Shown piece by piece: positions 42,173 through 51,615 of a DNA stretch of 62,628 nucleotides. The stretch comes from Bacillota bacterium (GTDB lineage: Bacteria; Bacillota; Clostridia; Acetivibrionales; DUMC01). The notes below the pieces were generated by a model. It saw nothing but the letters and a program-made list of their open reading frames with translations. It did not search any database and was not told the origin of the DNA. Location of the stretch: assembly GCA_013314855.1 (NCBI GenBank), contig JABUEW010000004.1:1-62628 (forward strand), in the 5' to 3' direction. The position numbers were made by a program, and so were the translations under genes. Numbering within the stretch: the first letter of the stretch is position 1; the number at the start of each line of letters is the position of its first letter.

Positions 42173-43780
42173 ATGAGGATTATTGTAACAGATAAAATGG
42201 CAGAAGACGGAATTGAATATTTAAGGGAGAAAGGGTTTGAAGTTGATACCAGGTTTGGCATTTCCCCTGAAGAGCTGCTCCAGGTAATTGAAAACTATAA
42301 TGCGATTATTGTAAGAAGTGAAACAAAAGTAACAGAAAAAGTTATCGAAAAGGGAAAGAATCTTAAGGTTGTAGGTCGAGCCGGGAACGGCATAGACAAT
42401 ATAGATGTTAACGCCTGTACAAAAAGAGGCATCCTGGTTGTAAATACGCCTGAAGGGAACATAATGGCGGCAGCCGAGCTAACGATAGGCATGGCATTTG
42501 CCCTGTTCAGGAATATACCCCAAGCCTATATGGCAGCTAAAAATAAGGATTTCAGAAGGAATAGGTTTGTAGGAAATGAACTCGATGGTAAAGTTGCAGG
42601 CGTTGTGGGACTTGGAAGAATTGGTTCAATTGTAGCTTCAAAACTGAAAGCCCTGAATATGAAAGTTATTGCCTATGACCCTTTTGTTACCGACGAGCGG
42701 TTTGAAAAGATGGGAATAGTAAAATGTGAAACCCTTGAAGAGTTAATGAAACAGGCTGATATGATTACCGTCCACATTCCAAAGACGGACAAAAGCCAGG
42801 GGCTCATAGGAGAAAAAGAGTTGAAATTATGTAAAAAAGGTGTCAGGATAATAAATGTGGCAAGAGGTGGTGTTATTGATGAAAAAGCGCTGTACAACGC
42901 CCTGAAGGAAGGCCGTGTTGCAGGAGCTGCCATAGACGTTTTTGAAAAAGAACCTAATTTCAACAAGAAACCGGAAGAACAGGATTATACCAACCCATTG
43001 CTGGAGTTGGACAACGTTATTTATACTCCTCATCTTGGGGCATCAACAGAAGAGGCAAACCATAATGTAAGCCTCGGGGTTGCTAAACTTATTGAAGGTG
43101 CATTAAAAGGCGAAGTAGTTGCTGCAGTCAACATGCCCCCAATTAAAGCTGACAATTTGAATGGCATAAAACCCTACGTAGAAATAGCTGAAATACTAGG
43201 GAAAATATATTACCAGGCAGAAAAGAATACCGTGCACAAAATAGAGGTTATATACAGCGGGGATCTTGCCCAAAAAGACACAAAACTTATATCTCTTTCA
43301 GTTTTGAAAGGTTTTCTTGAACATGCAGGTAAAGATACGGTAAATTATGTAAACGCCGGGTATATTGCAAAAAGCATGGGCATAGAAATGGTAGAAAGCA
43401 AAAGCACAAACCTGGACAAATACACCAACCTTATAACTGTTAAGTTTGTTACCAGGGAAAGGGAACTCAGTGTATCGGGTACCGTATTTGCAAAAGAAGA
43501 AATAAGGATAGTAGATTTCTTCGGATATAAACTCGACTTTGAACCGACACCCTATGTTATTGCTATCCAAAACATAGACAAACCCGGAATTATAGGAAGA
43601 ATCGGTACCATCCTCGGCGCAAATAATATTAATATTGCAGCTATGCAGTGGAGCAGGAACAGGAAGAGCGACAACAAGGCGGTAGCTTTTGTAAGCGTAG
43701 ACTGTGAAGTGCCGGATAACATCTTGCAGCAGTTAAGGCAAATAGACGGTGTATTAAAAGCAACAATGCTCACTTTTTAG
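42173..43780 (+). CDS. serA: D-3-phosphoglycerate dehydrogenase (copy 2)
   Basis: Identical 535-residue product to 29633-31240, with NAD-binding, catalytic and ACT segments intact. Confidence 0.95.
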   Translation: MRIIVTDKMAEDGIEYLREKGFEVDTRFGISPEELLQVIENYNAIIVRSETKVTEKVIEKGKNLKVVGRAGNGIDNIDVNACTKRGILVVNTPEGNIMAAAELTIGMAFALFRNIPQAYMAAKNKDFRRNRFVGNELDGKVAGVVGLGRIGSIVASKLKALNMKVIAYDPFVTDERFEKMGIVKCETLEELMKQADMITVHIPKTDKSQGLIGEKELKLCKKGVRIINVARGGVIDEKALYNALKEGRVAGAAIDVFEKEPNFNKKPEEQDYTNPLLELDNVIYTPHLGASTEEANHNVSLGVAKLIEGALKGEVVAAVNMPPIKADNLNGIKPYVEIAEILGKIYYQAEKNTVHKIEVIYSGDLAQKDTKLISLSVLKGFLEHAGKDTVNYVNAGYIAKSMGIEMVESKSTNLDKYTNLITVKFVTRERELSVSGTVFAKEEIRIVDFFGYKLDFEPTPYVIAIQNIDKPGIIGRIGTILGANNINIAAMQWSRNRKSDNKAVAFVSVDCEVPDNILQQLRQIDGVLKATMLTF

Positions 43781-43912
43781 TGAAGCTCACTTTTCAGGAA
43801 AGCGCAACAGATTGTTGACAATGAATTTTAATGGCGGTTAAAGAATATTTGGCACAAGCGGAAAACAATAAAAAAACGGGAAACAAACAAGAAAGAGGCA
43901 GCAATAGTTACT

Positions 43913-44278
43913 ATGGTGACGGCAACTGTTTTTATAATGGGGCTGGTTGTGGGGAGCTTCCTTAACGTATGTATCTACCGCATACCGCGACGTGAATCGG
44001 TGGTTGCGGGCGCTTCGCATTGCCCTGATTGCGGCAGAAAAATAAAATGGTATGACATGGTGCCTGTCTTAAGCTATATACTGCTAAAAGGCAGGTGCCG
44101 TTTTTGCAAAAACAGGATATCTTTAAGGTATCCTGTTGTCGAATTTTTAAACGGGATAACCTGGCTTACCCTGCACATTATCCTAGGCCTTTCGGTATGG
44201 TTTGTGTTAAGCTGTATTGTTGTGTCTTGTATGTATGTCATATTTTTCATGAGGAAGGATAAAACAATGGGAGAGTAA
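43913..44278 (+). CDS. Prepilin-peptidase-like protein, N-terminal domain only (copy 2)
   Basis: Identical to 31373-31738. Both copies end at the same point, so the short form is not a product of the duplication. Confidence 0.82.
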   Translation: MVTATVFIMGLVVGSFLNVCIYRIPRRESVVAGASHCPDCGRKIKWYDMVPVLSYILLKGRCRFCKNRISLRYPVVEFLNGITWLTLHIILGLSVWFVLSCIVVSCMYVIFFMRKDKTMGE

Positions 44279-44327
44279 AAATTATGTCTTTTTTTATAAT
44301 AAAATAGAAAGAGTGATCAAAAAATAT

Positions 44328-44357
44328 TTGTTTACATTTTGCAAGATATGATATAAT
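44328..44357 (+). promoter_or_regulatory. Pilin promoter, copy 2
   Basis: Same as 31788-31817. This copy is the one continuous with the complete pilus operon. Confidence 0.63.
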
Positions 44358-44438
44358 ATAATTGGAGGAATTTAATATAATAGTAGTAAAATAGGTAGGG
44401 ATTACTATTAAATTTATTTTTTAGGGGAGGTCAAAGCT

Positions 44439-44804
44439 ATGATTAACAAATTCATGAAAGGATTCAAAAAGAACAAGAAAGGTTTCACCCTGGTTGAACT
44501 TATGGTAGTAGTTGCAATCATCGGTATACTTACGGCGATAGCCGTGCCCATCTACACAAATTCACAGCAAAAGGCCAGGGAAGCTGCGGACGCAGCAAAT
44601 GAAAGGATCTTGAAGGGTGCTGCAGCCATGTACCTAGCGGATGAAGGCTTGCCGACCAGCGACGAAGTATGGGACGGTACCGCTGGTCAGAATTGGGAAG
44701 ATTACCTGGAATCCTGGCCCGAGTGCCAAGTAGATACTACCAAGAATTTCAAAGTAACTATTGGTACTGATGGCTCAATAACTGTTGAGCAAGTAACTCC
44801 ATAA
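44439..44804 (+). CDS. Type IV pilin (copy 2)
   Basis: Identical to 31899-32264. It is the pilin that precedes the intact downstream assembly operon. Confidence 0.93.
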   Translation: MINKFMKGFKKNKKGFTLVELMVVVAIIGILTAIAVPIYTNSQQKAREAADAANERILKGAAAMYLADEGLPTSDEVWDGTAGQNWEDYLESWPECQVDTTKNFKVTIGTDGSITVEQVTP

Positions 44805-44917
44805 GAACAATACGATTAATTTTTCTTACTAATTCCAGGTATGACATATATATTGAAAGCATGACTTATTTAAGCTTTATATGCCTTGCGTTACTTTATC
44901 ATGAGAAGACATGCATA

Positions 44918-44951
44918 TTACAAAGGGAGTAAATGATTACTCCCTTTGTAA
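44918..44951 (+). other. Perfect 15-bp hairpin, copy 2
   Basis: Same arms as at 32378-32411. Confidence 0.68.
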
Positions 44952-45142
44952 ACATGGAGAGCAAGGAAATGTTGTTTTCTCATATTTGTGTTACATTTTT
45001 TATGTTATATTCTTGTTGTTTATGGCAAAAGCTTAGTGCCATATTTATTTAATATTTGATTTTTTGATTTGATAATAGTGTAATTTATAAATAATGTTAT
45101 TGTATAAAAAATATTAATTAAATTAAAAAATATAAAAATATA

Positions 45143-45168
45143 TTGATTATAAAGGTTGATTATAAAGG
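45143..45168 (+). repeat. 13-bp tandem repeat with ribosome-binding site, copy 2
   Basis: TTGATTATAAAGG twice, as at 32603. Confidence 0.73.
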
Positions 45169-45177
45169 GGAAAGAAC

Positions 45178-45735
45178 ATGCCTGCCGATTGGGATGGGAA
45201 CAATATTCCTAGTGGTTTTAAAAGCAAAATTGTCCAATTTTTTAATAAAAATAAACTTCTTGTATATGCCTTACCGCTATTAATTATCCTTATCGTCGTA
45301 TTAATAATTTTGTACTCGAATAGAGGTATCGGAGGTAATATCAAAGACCGCCCTGCTGGCGGGGAAGCTTTAGATACGGGGCAGATTGGCAATTTAATTG
45401 AAGAGATAGAAGATAAGGTCGAAGTACTCCCAAACGTAGTCCGTCCGGTTGACCAGCAACAGCAAACTGCTGCACAGGCAGCTGAAAAATCCGACGATGC
45501 GGTATTGTATAACCCGTTTGAACAGCCAATGGTGCTTTCTGGGATATTGTATGCTGAAAACGGAAACAGTGTTGCTATTATAGAAACAAGTGAAAAGTCA
45601 TATATTGTAAGAAAAGGTGATAGTGTAGGTACAAGCTGGAAAGTGGAAGAAATAACCGACAACACGGTGGTTTTAAAAGCTGGAGAAAAGGAGACCACGT
45701 TAAGCATATTGAAAAATGAACATATTGAAAAATGA
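45178..45735 (+). CDS. PilP/GspC-like pilus assembly protein (copy 2)
   Basis: Identical to 32638-33195. Here it is followed by the full-length PilQ-like gene. Confidence 0.75.
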   Translation: MPADWDGNNIPSGFKSKIVQFFNKNKLLVYALPLLIILIVVLIILYSNRGIGGNIKDRPAGGEALDTGQIGNLIEEIEDKVEVLPNVVRPVDQQQQTAAQAAEKSDDAVLYNPFEQPMVLSGILYAENGNSVAIIETSEKSYIVRKGDSVGTSWKVEEITDNTVVLKAGEKETTLSILKNEHIEK

Positions 45736-45815
45736 AATACAATACAATAAAATAAAATAAAATTAGTAAAAAAGCAATAAAAAATACAGAAACAAAAGAT
45801 AAGGTGACACATTCA

Positions 45816-47657
45816 ATGCAATCGATGCAACCTAAGACACATTGGTTGAGGTGGAAAGTTGTTAAGATGAGAAAAACGAGGAAATCAACGTTCAAAGCTA
45901 GAAAAAGGAAGAAAATACTCAATACGATAGGAATAATCATCCGTATTTTCCTTTGTATTGTTTATATAACCTATTTTATGACAGCAGTAACAGCAGAAAC
46001 CGTTATAAAGCCTCTTATTTGGAATAACACGTCATCGGAAACAGCATCGACTGTTTCGAAGATAAATAATGCAAGTACTGTGGCTAGTAGAATTGATACT
46101 TCAGGTATTTCTAATAAATCTTCTTTAGAAACGATCAGCAAGACAGCATCCGATAAAATTTCTCTCAATGTGGAAAATGCCGATATAAGGGATGTACTCT
46201 CAGCAATTGCGCTCGGACTGGACTTAAACATAATTTTTATGGAACAATCACAAAGGGTATCTTTCCGGATAAATAATGTGACATACCTTACGGCTCTCGA
46301 ATATTTATTGAAGAGCAACGGCTTGGACTACCTGGTAAATGACAATATTATTATTGTAGGCAAGAGCGAAACGCTGCAAAATGACTTTTTTAACAAGCCA
46401 CTTCTTGCAAGGTTTGATTTGAATTACATTACGGCTAAACAATTAAGCAGTCAGATAGATGCCCTGGAAATTTCAGTAAAAAAGATAATTTTTGATGAAA
46501 ATGAAAAGTCAATTTGGGTACAGGGTACTTCACAATACATTTCGAAAGTTAAAGAATTAATCTCAATGGTTGATATACCAGAGAACGCAATAAAAGAAGC
46601 AGGCTTAGTACAAGGAATTGTTAAACTTCTTCCTTATGAATTGAAACACATTGATGCTGCGACCTTTGAAAACTTTATAAAGCAGTTGGGCATGGATATT
46701 AAGACAATTACCATTGACACTAATCCAAAAAAGATATGGGTTAGTGCTAAGGAAGAGGAAATTGCCGAATTAGAAGAACTTATAAAAACAATTGATGTTG
46801 AAGAAAACAAATTGGTGGCGAAAGAAGATATACCTCTCAAACTAATTCCTTACGAGTTGGAATTTGTTTCTTCCGACAGGATTAATAGTATTATTACCCA
46901 AATGGGTATCGATGTTAAGGTTTTATGCCTTTCATCAAACCCATATAAAATATGGCTAGATTCAAGAAGCAAGGACATCGCGGATTTCGAGGAACTGATT
47001 GATAAAATTGATATAATGGAAAACGGAAAGTGGTTTTTAGAGGTAACCACTTTGAAGTTGAAATATTTAACCGCCGACAGGTTTAAAGCTATAATAAACC
47101 AGCTCGATATCCCGGTACAAGTGATAACGCTTGACTCAAATGCTTATACCGTATGGGTTTCAGGTACTCCAAGGGATATCATTGATATTAAATTATTACT
47201 AAGAGATATTGATACTGATAATATAAGGGAAGATTCAGCGTTTTATATACATAAGCTGTCAAACATAAGCCCGCAGGAAGCTGTTACAAGGTTCGAGTAT
47301 TTGCAGATTACCGACGCAAAGGTGTTTACTCTTAATTTCCCTTTATTTTCAAAAGAAATTTTGGTTGTATGCAAGCCGGATAGAAAAGAAGAAATTGCAA
47401 AGGCTATAGACGGAATTGATGTAAAGGGTGAAAAAATAAAAGTACCTGTGGATTATTCCACCGATGCAGCAGGCCAGTCCAGGCTTGCCTCCAGGAGAGA
47501 TTTGCTCGTCAGCCTTACGGGGATACCTGCAACCAGTTTCTTTATTTCAAACAATGTATCCAGGGATTCAACACCACGCTATATAATGTGGGTTGAAGAA
47601 ACCCCTGAGAATATCCGTAAGATTTTAGATATGATTACTACTATTGATAGTTTTTAA
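45816..47657 (+). CDS. PilQ-like protein: STN and N-domain repeats, no secretin barrel
   Basis: 613 residues from ATG 45816 (AAGGTG 9 nt upstream; a GTG at 45804 and an ATG at 45867 are alternatives). A very basic N-terminus is followed by a membrane/signal segment (TIGIIIRIFLCIVYITYFM) and an STN/N0 domain (about residues 110-190: ISLNVENADIRDVLSAIA...NNVTYLTALEYLL). Four to five repeats of ~65 residues follow, each with a short strand, DxxxxxIWV/TVWV and an (I/L)KxLIxxID-type helix, resembling secretin N1-like domains. The C-terminal secretin pore domain is missing; the protein ends in another repeat. In a one-membrane cell an outer-membrane pore is not needed, so a wall-spanning ring or guide is a reasonable inference. 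pilT follows after 62 bp. Confidence 0.82.
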   Translation: MQSMQPKTHWLRWKVVKMRKTRKSTFKARKRKKILNTIGIIIRIFLCIVYITYFMTAVTAETVIKPLIWNNTSSETASTVSKINNASTVASRIDTSGISNKSSLETISKTASDKISLNVENADIRDVLSAIALGLDLNIIFMEQSQRVSFRINNVTYLTALEYLLKSNGLDYLVNDNIIIVGKSETLQNDFFNKPLLARFDLNYITAKQLSSQIDALEISVKKIIFDENEKSIWVQGTSQYISKVKELISMVDIPENAIKEAGLVQGIVKLLPYELKHIDAATFENFIKQLGMDIKTITIDTNPKKIWVSAKEEEIAELEELIKTIDVEENKLVAKEDIPLKLIPYELEFVSSDRINSIITQMGIDVKVLCLSSNPYKIWLDSRSKDIADFEELIDKIDIMENGKWFLEVTTLKLKYLTADRFKAIINQLDIPVQVITLDSNAYTVWVSGTPRDIIDIKLLLRDIDTDNIREDSAFYIHKLSNISPQEAVTRFEYLQITDAKVFTLNFPLFSKEILVVCKPDRKEEIAKAIDGIDVKGEKIKVPVDYSTDAAGQSRLASRRDLLVSLTGIPATSFFISNNVSRDSTPRYIMWVEETPENIRKILDMITTIDSF

Positions 47658-47719
47658 GCGCTTAAATATTTATAAAAATCTTTTAATAAGATACTTGAAT
47701 AAAGGAGAAGATTAACAAA

Positions 47720-48817
47720 ATGCTTAGTTCGCAGCTTGATTCAACATATCCGTTAAGCATTAACCAGCTTTTAGAAATAACAGTAAATAGAAACGCTTCC
47801 GACTTGCACCTTGTTGTAGGTTATCCTCCTGCCATAAGAGTTGCAGGGGACATAAATGTACTTGATTATCCTGCTATTAAACCAAGGGATATGGAAGGTC
47901 TGTTGTTACCGATCCTTGAGGAGTGGCAGCTTAAACGCCTAAAAGAAAACCTTGAACTCGACTTCTCATATGCAATTGAAGGATTAGCGCGGTTCAGGGG
48001 TAACATTATGCTTCAAAGAGGGACTTACGCCGCAGCCTTCAGGGCAGTTCCGTTTGTAGTTCCCAAGTTCGATGATCTGGGGCTTTTACCCGAAATAAAG
48101 GAACTGTGTAACCTTTCAAGGGGGCTGGTTCTTGTTACAGGCCCCACGGGGAGCGGTAAATCAACTACCCTAGCGGCATTAATAGACATTATAAATAATA
48201 CCAGGAGATTAAACATAGTTACTATAGAAGACCCGATTGAGTTTTTACACAGGCATAATAAGTCTACGGTAAGGCAAAGGGAAATCGGTTTGGATACTCA
48301 CTCTTTTGTAAACGCATTAAGGCACGTGTTAAGACATGACCCTGATGTTATAATGATAGGGGAAATGAGGGATTTAGAGAGCATATCAATTGCTCTTACA
48401 GCAGCAGAAACAGGTCACCTTGTATTTTCTACCCTTCATACCCAGACTGCGCCACTTACTATATCAAGAATTGTTGATATATTTACACACGAAAAACGTG
48501 AACAGGTAAGGCAGCAACTTGCAAATTCCTTGCAGGCAATTATATCTCAGCAATTGGTACCTTTAATTGACAGGAGCGGCAGAGTGGTAGCAGTGGAGTA
48601 TATGGTAAGTACACCTGCCGTAAGAAATTTAATTAGGGAAGGAAGGGAACACCAGCTTTATAGTACCATACAGACAGGACATTCGTATGGTATGCAGACA
48701 ATGGACCAGGCTTTGGTTAAGCTTTACAATAAGGGCAAAATTTCAAGAGAAAGTGTACTTGAATATTGTATTGATAAGCAGGAAGTTGAAAGATTAATGC
48801 GCCAGGCGGGGGTGTGA
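47720..48817 (+). CDS. pilT: PilT-type retraction ATPase
   Basis: 365 residues. The N-terminal PAS-like domain begins with NRNASDLHLVVGYPPAIRV. The ATPase core has Walker A GPTGSGKST (141-149), the Asp box (IEDPIEFLH), Walker B DVIMIGEMRD, and the His box TGHLVFSTLHT. A C-terminal SxxxxxxLVKLYNKGKI region resembles the AIRNLIRE retraction signature (VRNLIREGREHQ). PilT disassembles the pilus from the base. AAAGGAG lies upstream of ATG 47720. pilC starts 1 bp after the stop. Confidence 0.96.
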   Translation: MLSSQLDSTYPLSINQLLEITVNRNASDLHLVVGYPPAIRVAGDINVLDYPAIKPRDMEGLLLPILEEWQLKRLKENLELDFSYAIEGLARFRGNIMLQRGTYAAAFRAVPFVVPKFDDLGLLPEIKELCNLSRGLVLVTGPTGSGKSTTLAALIDIINNTRRLNIVTIEDPIEFLHRHNKSTVRQREIGLDTHSFVNALRHVLRHDPDVIMIGEMRDLESISIALTAAETGHLVFSTLHTQTAPLTISRIVDIFTHEKREQVRQQLANSLQAIISQQLVPLIDRSGRVVAVEYMVSTPAVRNLIREGREHQLYSTIQTGHSYGMQTMDQALVKLYNKGKISRESVLEYCIDKQEVERLMRQAGV

Positions 48818-48818
48818 T

Positions 48819-50036
48819 ATGCCGAATTACAATTATGAATGCATTAACAGGCAGGGGGAAACAGTGAGGGGACAGATTATGGCAGATAATTATGCTTCTG
48901 CCGTGGAAAAACTAAAAAAAATGGGTTTGGCGATAATCGAATTACGGGAGTTTGTAACAACTGCCAAAAACAAGGGATTTTTTTGGAATAAAAAGAAGGT
49001 CCCGATTAGCGAATTGAGTATGTTCAGCAACCAGATGGCAGCTATGATCAGTGCGGGTATACCGGTAACAAGAGCACTGTATACATTAGGACAACAGACA
49101 ACAAATATGGTTTTTAAAGATGCATTGCTGAATATTGCACATAATGTAGAAGGCGGGATGGGTTTAACAGATGCTTTTAGTATGTACCCAGCTATATTCT
49201 CAGACCTTTATATTGCTATGATCCATTCGGGGGAAGTAGGGGGTATGCTTGAAGAGGTTTTAAGACGATTGGCTGAACAGCTGCAAAAAGAAAAACTGTT
49301 AAGAGATAGCATTAAGGCAGCAACCTTTTACCCTAGAATGGTTGCGGGATTTGCGATCTTATTGTTTGTCGGTATCCTTACATTGATGGTCCCTATTTTT
49401 AAGGGATTTATACCTTCAAACATAGCGCTTCCCTGGATAACAAAGGCAGTATTCGCACTTTCTGATTCACTAAGAAACAGCTGGTATATCTGGTTTATAT
49501 CAATAGTTATAATAATAGTGGCAGCATTTATTTTTGTTAAAAGCTCTTCGGGAAAGAGGACCTGGGACAGGATAAAATTTAATATTCCTGCTTTTGGACC
49601 TATAATACACAAGTCGGTAATGGCAAGATTTGCCCGAACCCTATCTACACTTCTTGAAGGTGGAATACCTGTTATACAGGCACTGGAGACTGCTGCACCA
49701 ACATCAGGAAGCATAATTGTAACTGAAGCGATTAATGTGGCTATACGAAAAATTGAGGAAGGAAAGACTATTGCGGGGCCGCTCAAGGAGAGCAATTTAT
49801 TTCCTCCCATGATGATACAAATGATTTCTGTTGGGGAAGATTCAGGTTCTCTTTCAAGTTTACTCGAAAAAATAGCAAGTTTTTACGAGGAAGAAGTAAG
49901 CTTGTTGACAAAGGGATTATCGGCCATCATTGAACCGGTGATGCTTACCGTGGTAGGTTTAATAGTTGGCATAATGCTGATCGCAATGTACTTGCCTATA
50001 TTTACTGCTATAGTACAGTCAGGGATTAATTATTGA
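48819..50036 (+). CDS. pilC: PilC/GspF-type pilus platform protein
   Basis: 405 residues. The N-terminus PNYNYECINRQGETVRGQI is typical; two T2SSF domains follow (about 70-190 and 270-400), each with the SGIPVTRAL/EGGIPVIQAL motif and membrane helices at about 170-195, 215-240 and 375-400. It is the inner-membrane platform on which PilB and PilT act. GGGGGTGTG before the ATG overlaps the pilT end, so translation is coupled. Confidence 0.95.
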   Translation: MPNYNYECINRQGETVRGQIMADNYASAVEKLKKMGLAIIELREFVTTAKNKGFFWNKKKVPISELSMFSNQMAAMISAGIPVTRALYTLGQQTTNMVFKDALLNIAHNVEGGMGLTDAFSMYPAIFSDLYIAMIHSGEVGGMLEEVLRRLAEQLQKEKLLRDSIKAATFYPRMVAGFAILLFVGILTLMVPIFKGFIPSNIALPWITKAVFALSDSLRNSWYIWFISIVIIIVAAFIFVKSSSGKRTWDRIKFNIPAFGPIIHKSVMARFARTLSTLLEGGIPVIQALETAAPTSGSIIVTEAINVAIRKIEEGKTIAGPLKESNLFPPMMIQMISVGEDSGSLSSLLEKIASFYEEEVSLLTKGLSAIIEPVMLTVVGLIVGIMLIAMYLPIFTAIVQSGINY

Positions 50037-50082
50037 GTGGAAGAAATAGAGATGCAAGACAAGGCAATGGGGTGAGTTTTAC

Positions 50083-51024
50083 GTGAACATTCTAAAAAAA
50101 AGAGTTGTGGGGCTTGAAATAAACGATACATGTATGCATGCTGTTGAATTATCAGGTTCATACCAGAATCCTGAGATTATAAATTATGGCAAAAAATTGC
50201 TTGCTCCCGGGGTGGTAAAAGAAGGGAAGATAATTGATGCAGAAAGTGTAAAAACAGCCATTGAAGAAATGTGGAGAGAAATTAGAATAAAGTCGAGGGA
50301 AATCATACTAGGAGCAAATAATGAAGATGTTATAATAAGATTTCTGAAGCTGCCTAGGATTGAAAGGGAAAAAATAGGCAACTTTATTAGATTTCAGGCA
50401 TCGGATTATATTCCTTTCAATATTGAAGAATTTGAACTTGACTATATGGTGACAGGTGAACAAAAGACCAATGAAGGTGATTTTTACAGTGTTTTGCTTG
50501 TTGCAGCACGAAAAAACATGCTTTACGAATATTTGAAAACGTTTGAGTCAACCCGGCTGTTAATCAGAGATATAAAAAGCTCAACTCTTGTGCTTGACAT
50601 ATTTTTACCGCAAGAATATAAAAACCAGGCGTGTGTAATTGTTAATCTTTCATTCGGTGTTTGTAATATTTTAATAATGGACAAGAATGTTCCTGTTTTT
50701 GCGAGGACAGTCATGATGGGCAGAAAAGATAATACGGAGGATATTGCAAGCATTGCTGCAGGAGAAATAAGGTCGTCGGTTTTTTATTTTCAGTCTCAAA
50801 ACAGATCCGCAGTGGTGAGAAAAGTTTTTTTACTTGGGGGCGAAGTGACAAAAAGCGGGATTAAAGAAAGTATTAGAAACATAATAAATATTGACACTGA
50901 AGTCTTGATGCCTTTTGAATATCTTTACAGGAAAACAGCCGAACAAGACCAGAAAGAGCTTCATGCAACTGAATACGCAGTAGCTTTCAGCCTTGCTCTA
51001 CACGGCCTTAAAGGGGTGAATTGA
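50083..51024 (+). CDS. pilM: PilM actin-like pilus assembly protein
   Basis: 313 residues, GTG start at 50083 with GGGGTGAG upstream. The actin-like fold begins with VVGLEINDTCMHAVELSG and shows RFLKLPRIEREKIGNFIRFQASDYIPF, a PilM hallmark, and a later VFLLGGEVTKSGI phosphate-2-like loop. PilM is cytoplasmic and binds the N-terminus of PilN, linking the ATPase to the membrane complex. pilN begins at the base after its stop. Confidence 0.92.
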   Translation: MNILKKRVVGLEINDTCMHAVELSGSYQNPEIINYGKKLLAPGVVKEGKIIDAESVKTAIEEMWREIRIKSREIILGANNEDVIIRFLKLPRIEREKIGNFIRFQASDYIPFNIEEFELDYMVTGEQKTNEGDFYSVLLVAARKNMLYEYLKTFESTRLLIRDIKSSTLVLDIFLPQEYKNQACVIVNLSFGVCNILIMDKNVPVFARTVMMGRKDNTEDIASIAAGEIRSSVFYFQSQNRSAVVRKVFLLGGEVTKSGIKESIRNIINIDTEVLMPFEYLYRKTAEQDQKELHATEYAVAFSLALHGLKGVN

Positions 51025-51579
51025 TTGAGTGAAATAAGTTTAATGCCGCCAAGTTACAGGGGCTATATCGAAAAAAGAAAAAAGTTCAGTAAGTATATTT
51101 TAACCGGAATTGTCCTGGTTACAGCCACACTTTTAGTTTATGGGTTGCTTTCCCTGATTCATGCTATTTATGAAAATGAACTTGGAACTTTAAGAGTTGA
51201 AAGGAAACAACTAGAGAACCGGATTGGAACGCTTGGTGAATATGAAAAAACATTACGTTCGGTAAGTGATTATGAGAAACTTGTTAAAGAAGCAGAGATA
51301 CCTATACCTGTATGGGAGGAAATTATATCGGATATTTCGGCTGTATTACCGTATGGAATTTGGTTTGACAGCATTAGTTTAAAATATGAAAATAATAAGG
51401 GAAAATGTGAAATAACAGGGCGTGCGGTAAAAAAAGATATAATTGCTGTCTGGTTAAAAGATATTGAGGGATATCCGTACTTCAAAAATGTAAATTTAAA
51501 ATATATTACCGAGAACGAAGAAGAGGGCAAGAAAATAACCAGGTATATTATAGAAATGGATGTTATTGTAACAAGCTGA
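51025..51579 (+). CDS. pilN: PilN-type pilus assembly protein
   Basis: 184 residues with TTG start directly abutting the pilM stop and AAGGGGTGA upstream. The N-terminal SEISLMPPSYRGYIEKRKK is the PilM-binding segment (short conserved LxPxxxR-like), followed by one membrane helix (about 25-47), a coiled coil and a small periplasm-type domain (VWEEIISDISAVLPYGIWFDSISLK). Forms a heterodimer with PilO. Confidence 0.9.
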   Translation: MSEISLMPPSYRGYIEKRKKFSKYILTGIVLVTATLLVYGLLSLIHAIYENELGTLRVERKQLENRIGTLGEYEKTLRSVSDYEKLVKEAEIPIPVWEEIISDISAVLPYGIWFDSISLKYENNKGKCEITGRAVKKDIIAVWLKDIEGYPYFKNVNLKYITENEEEGKKITRYIIEMDVIVTS

Positions 51580-51615
51580 AAATAAAAACAAAGGATAAAA
51601 GGATGATGACATAAG

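Larger units (their letters stand above)
44805..45177 (+). other. Intergenic region between pilin and PilP-like gene, copy 2
   Basis: Same A+T-rich stretch as 32265-32637, with hairpin and tandem repeat listed separately; no gene. Confidence 0.58.
33887..46426. repeat. Tandem duplication, copy 2 (12,540 bp)
   Basis: Direct repeat of 21347-33886. Its left end joins codon 39 of hicA to codon ~203 of the pilQ-like gene; its right end continues smoothly into the intact pilQ-like gene, so this copy keeps the original right flank while copy 1 keeps the original left flank. Zero visible divergence means either a very recent event or an assembly artefact. Confidence 0.95.

Noticed and set aside
45804-45815. 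GTG start for the pilQ-like gene
   Set aside because: The GTG overlaps the AAGGTG ribosome-binding site that is correctly spaced for the ATG at 45816.
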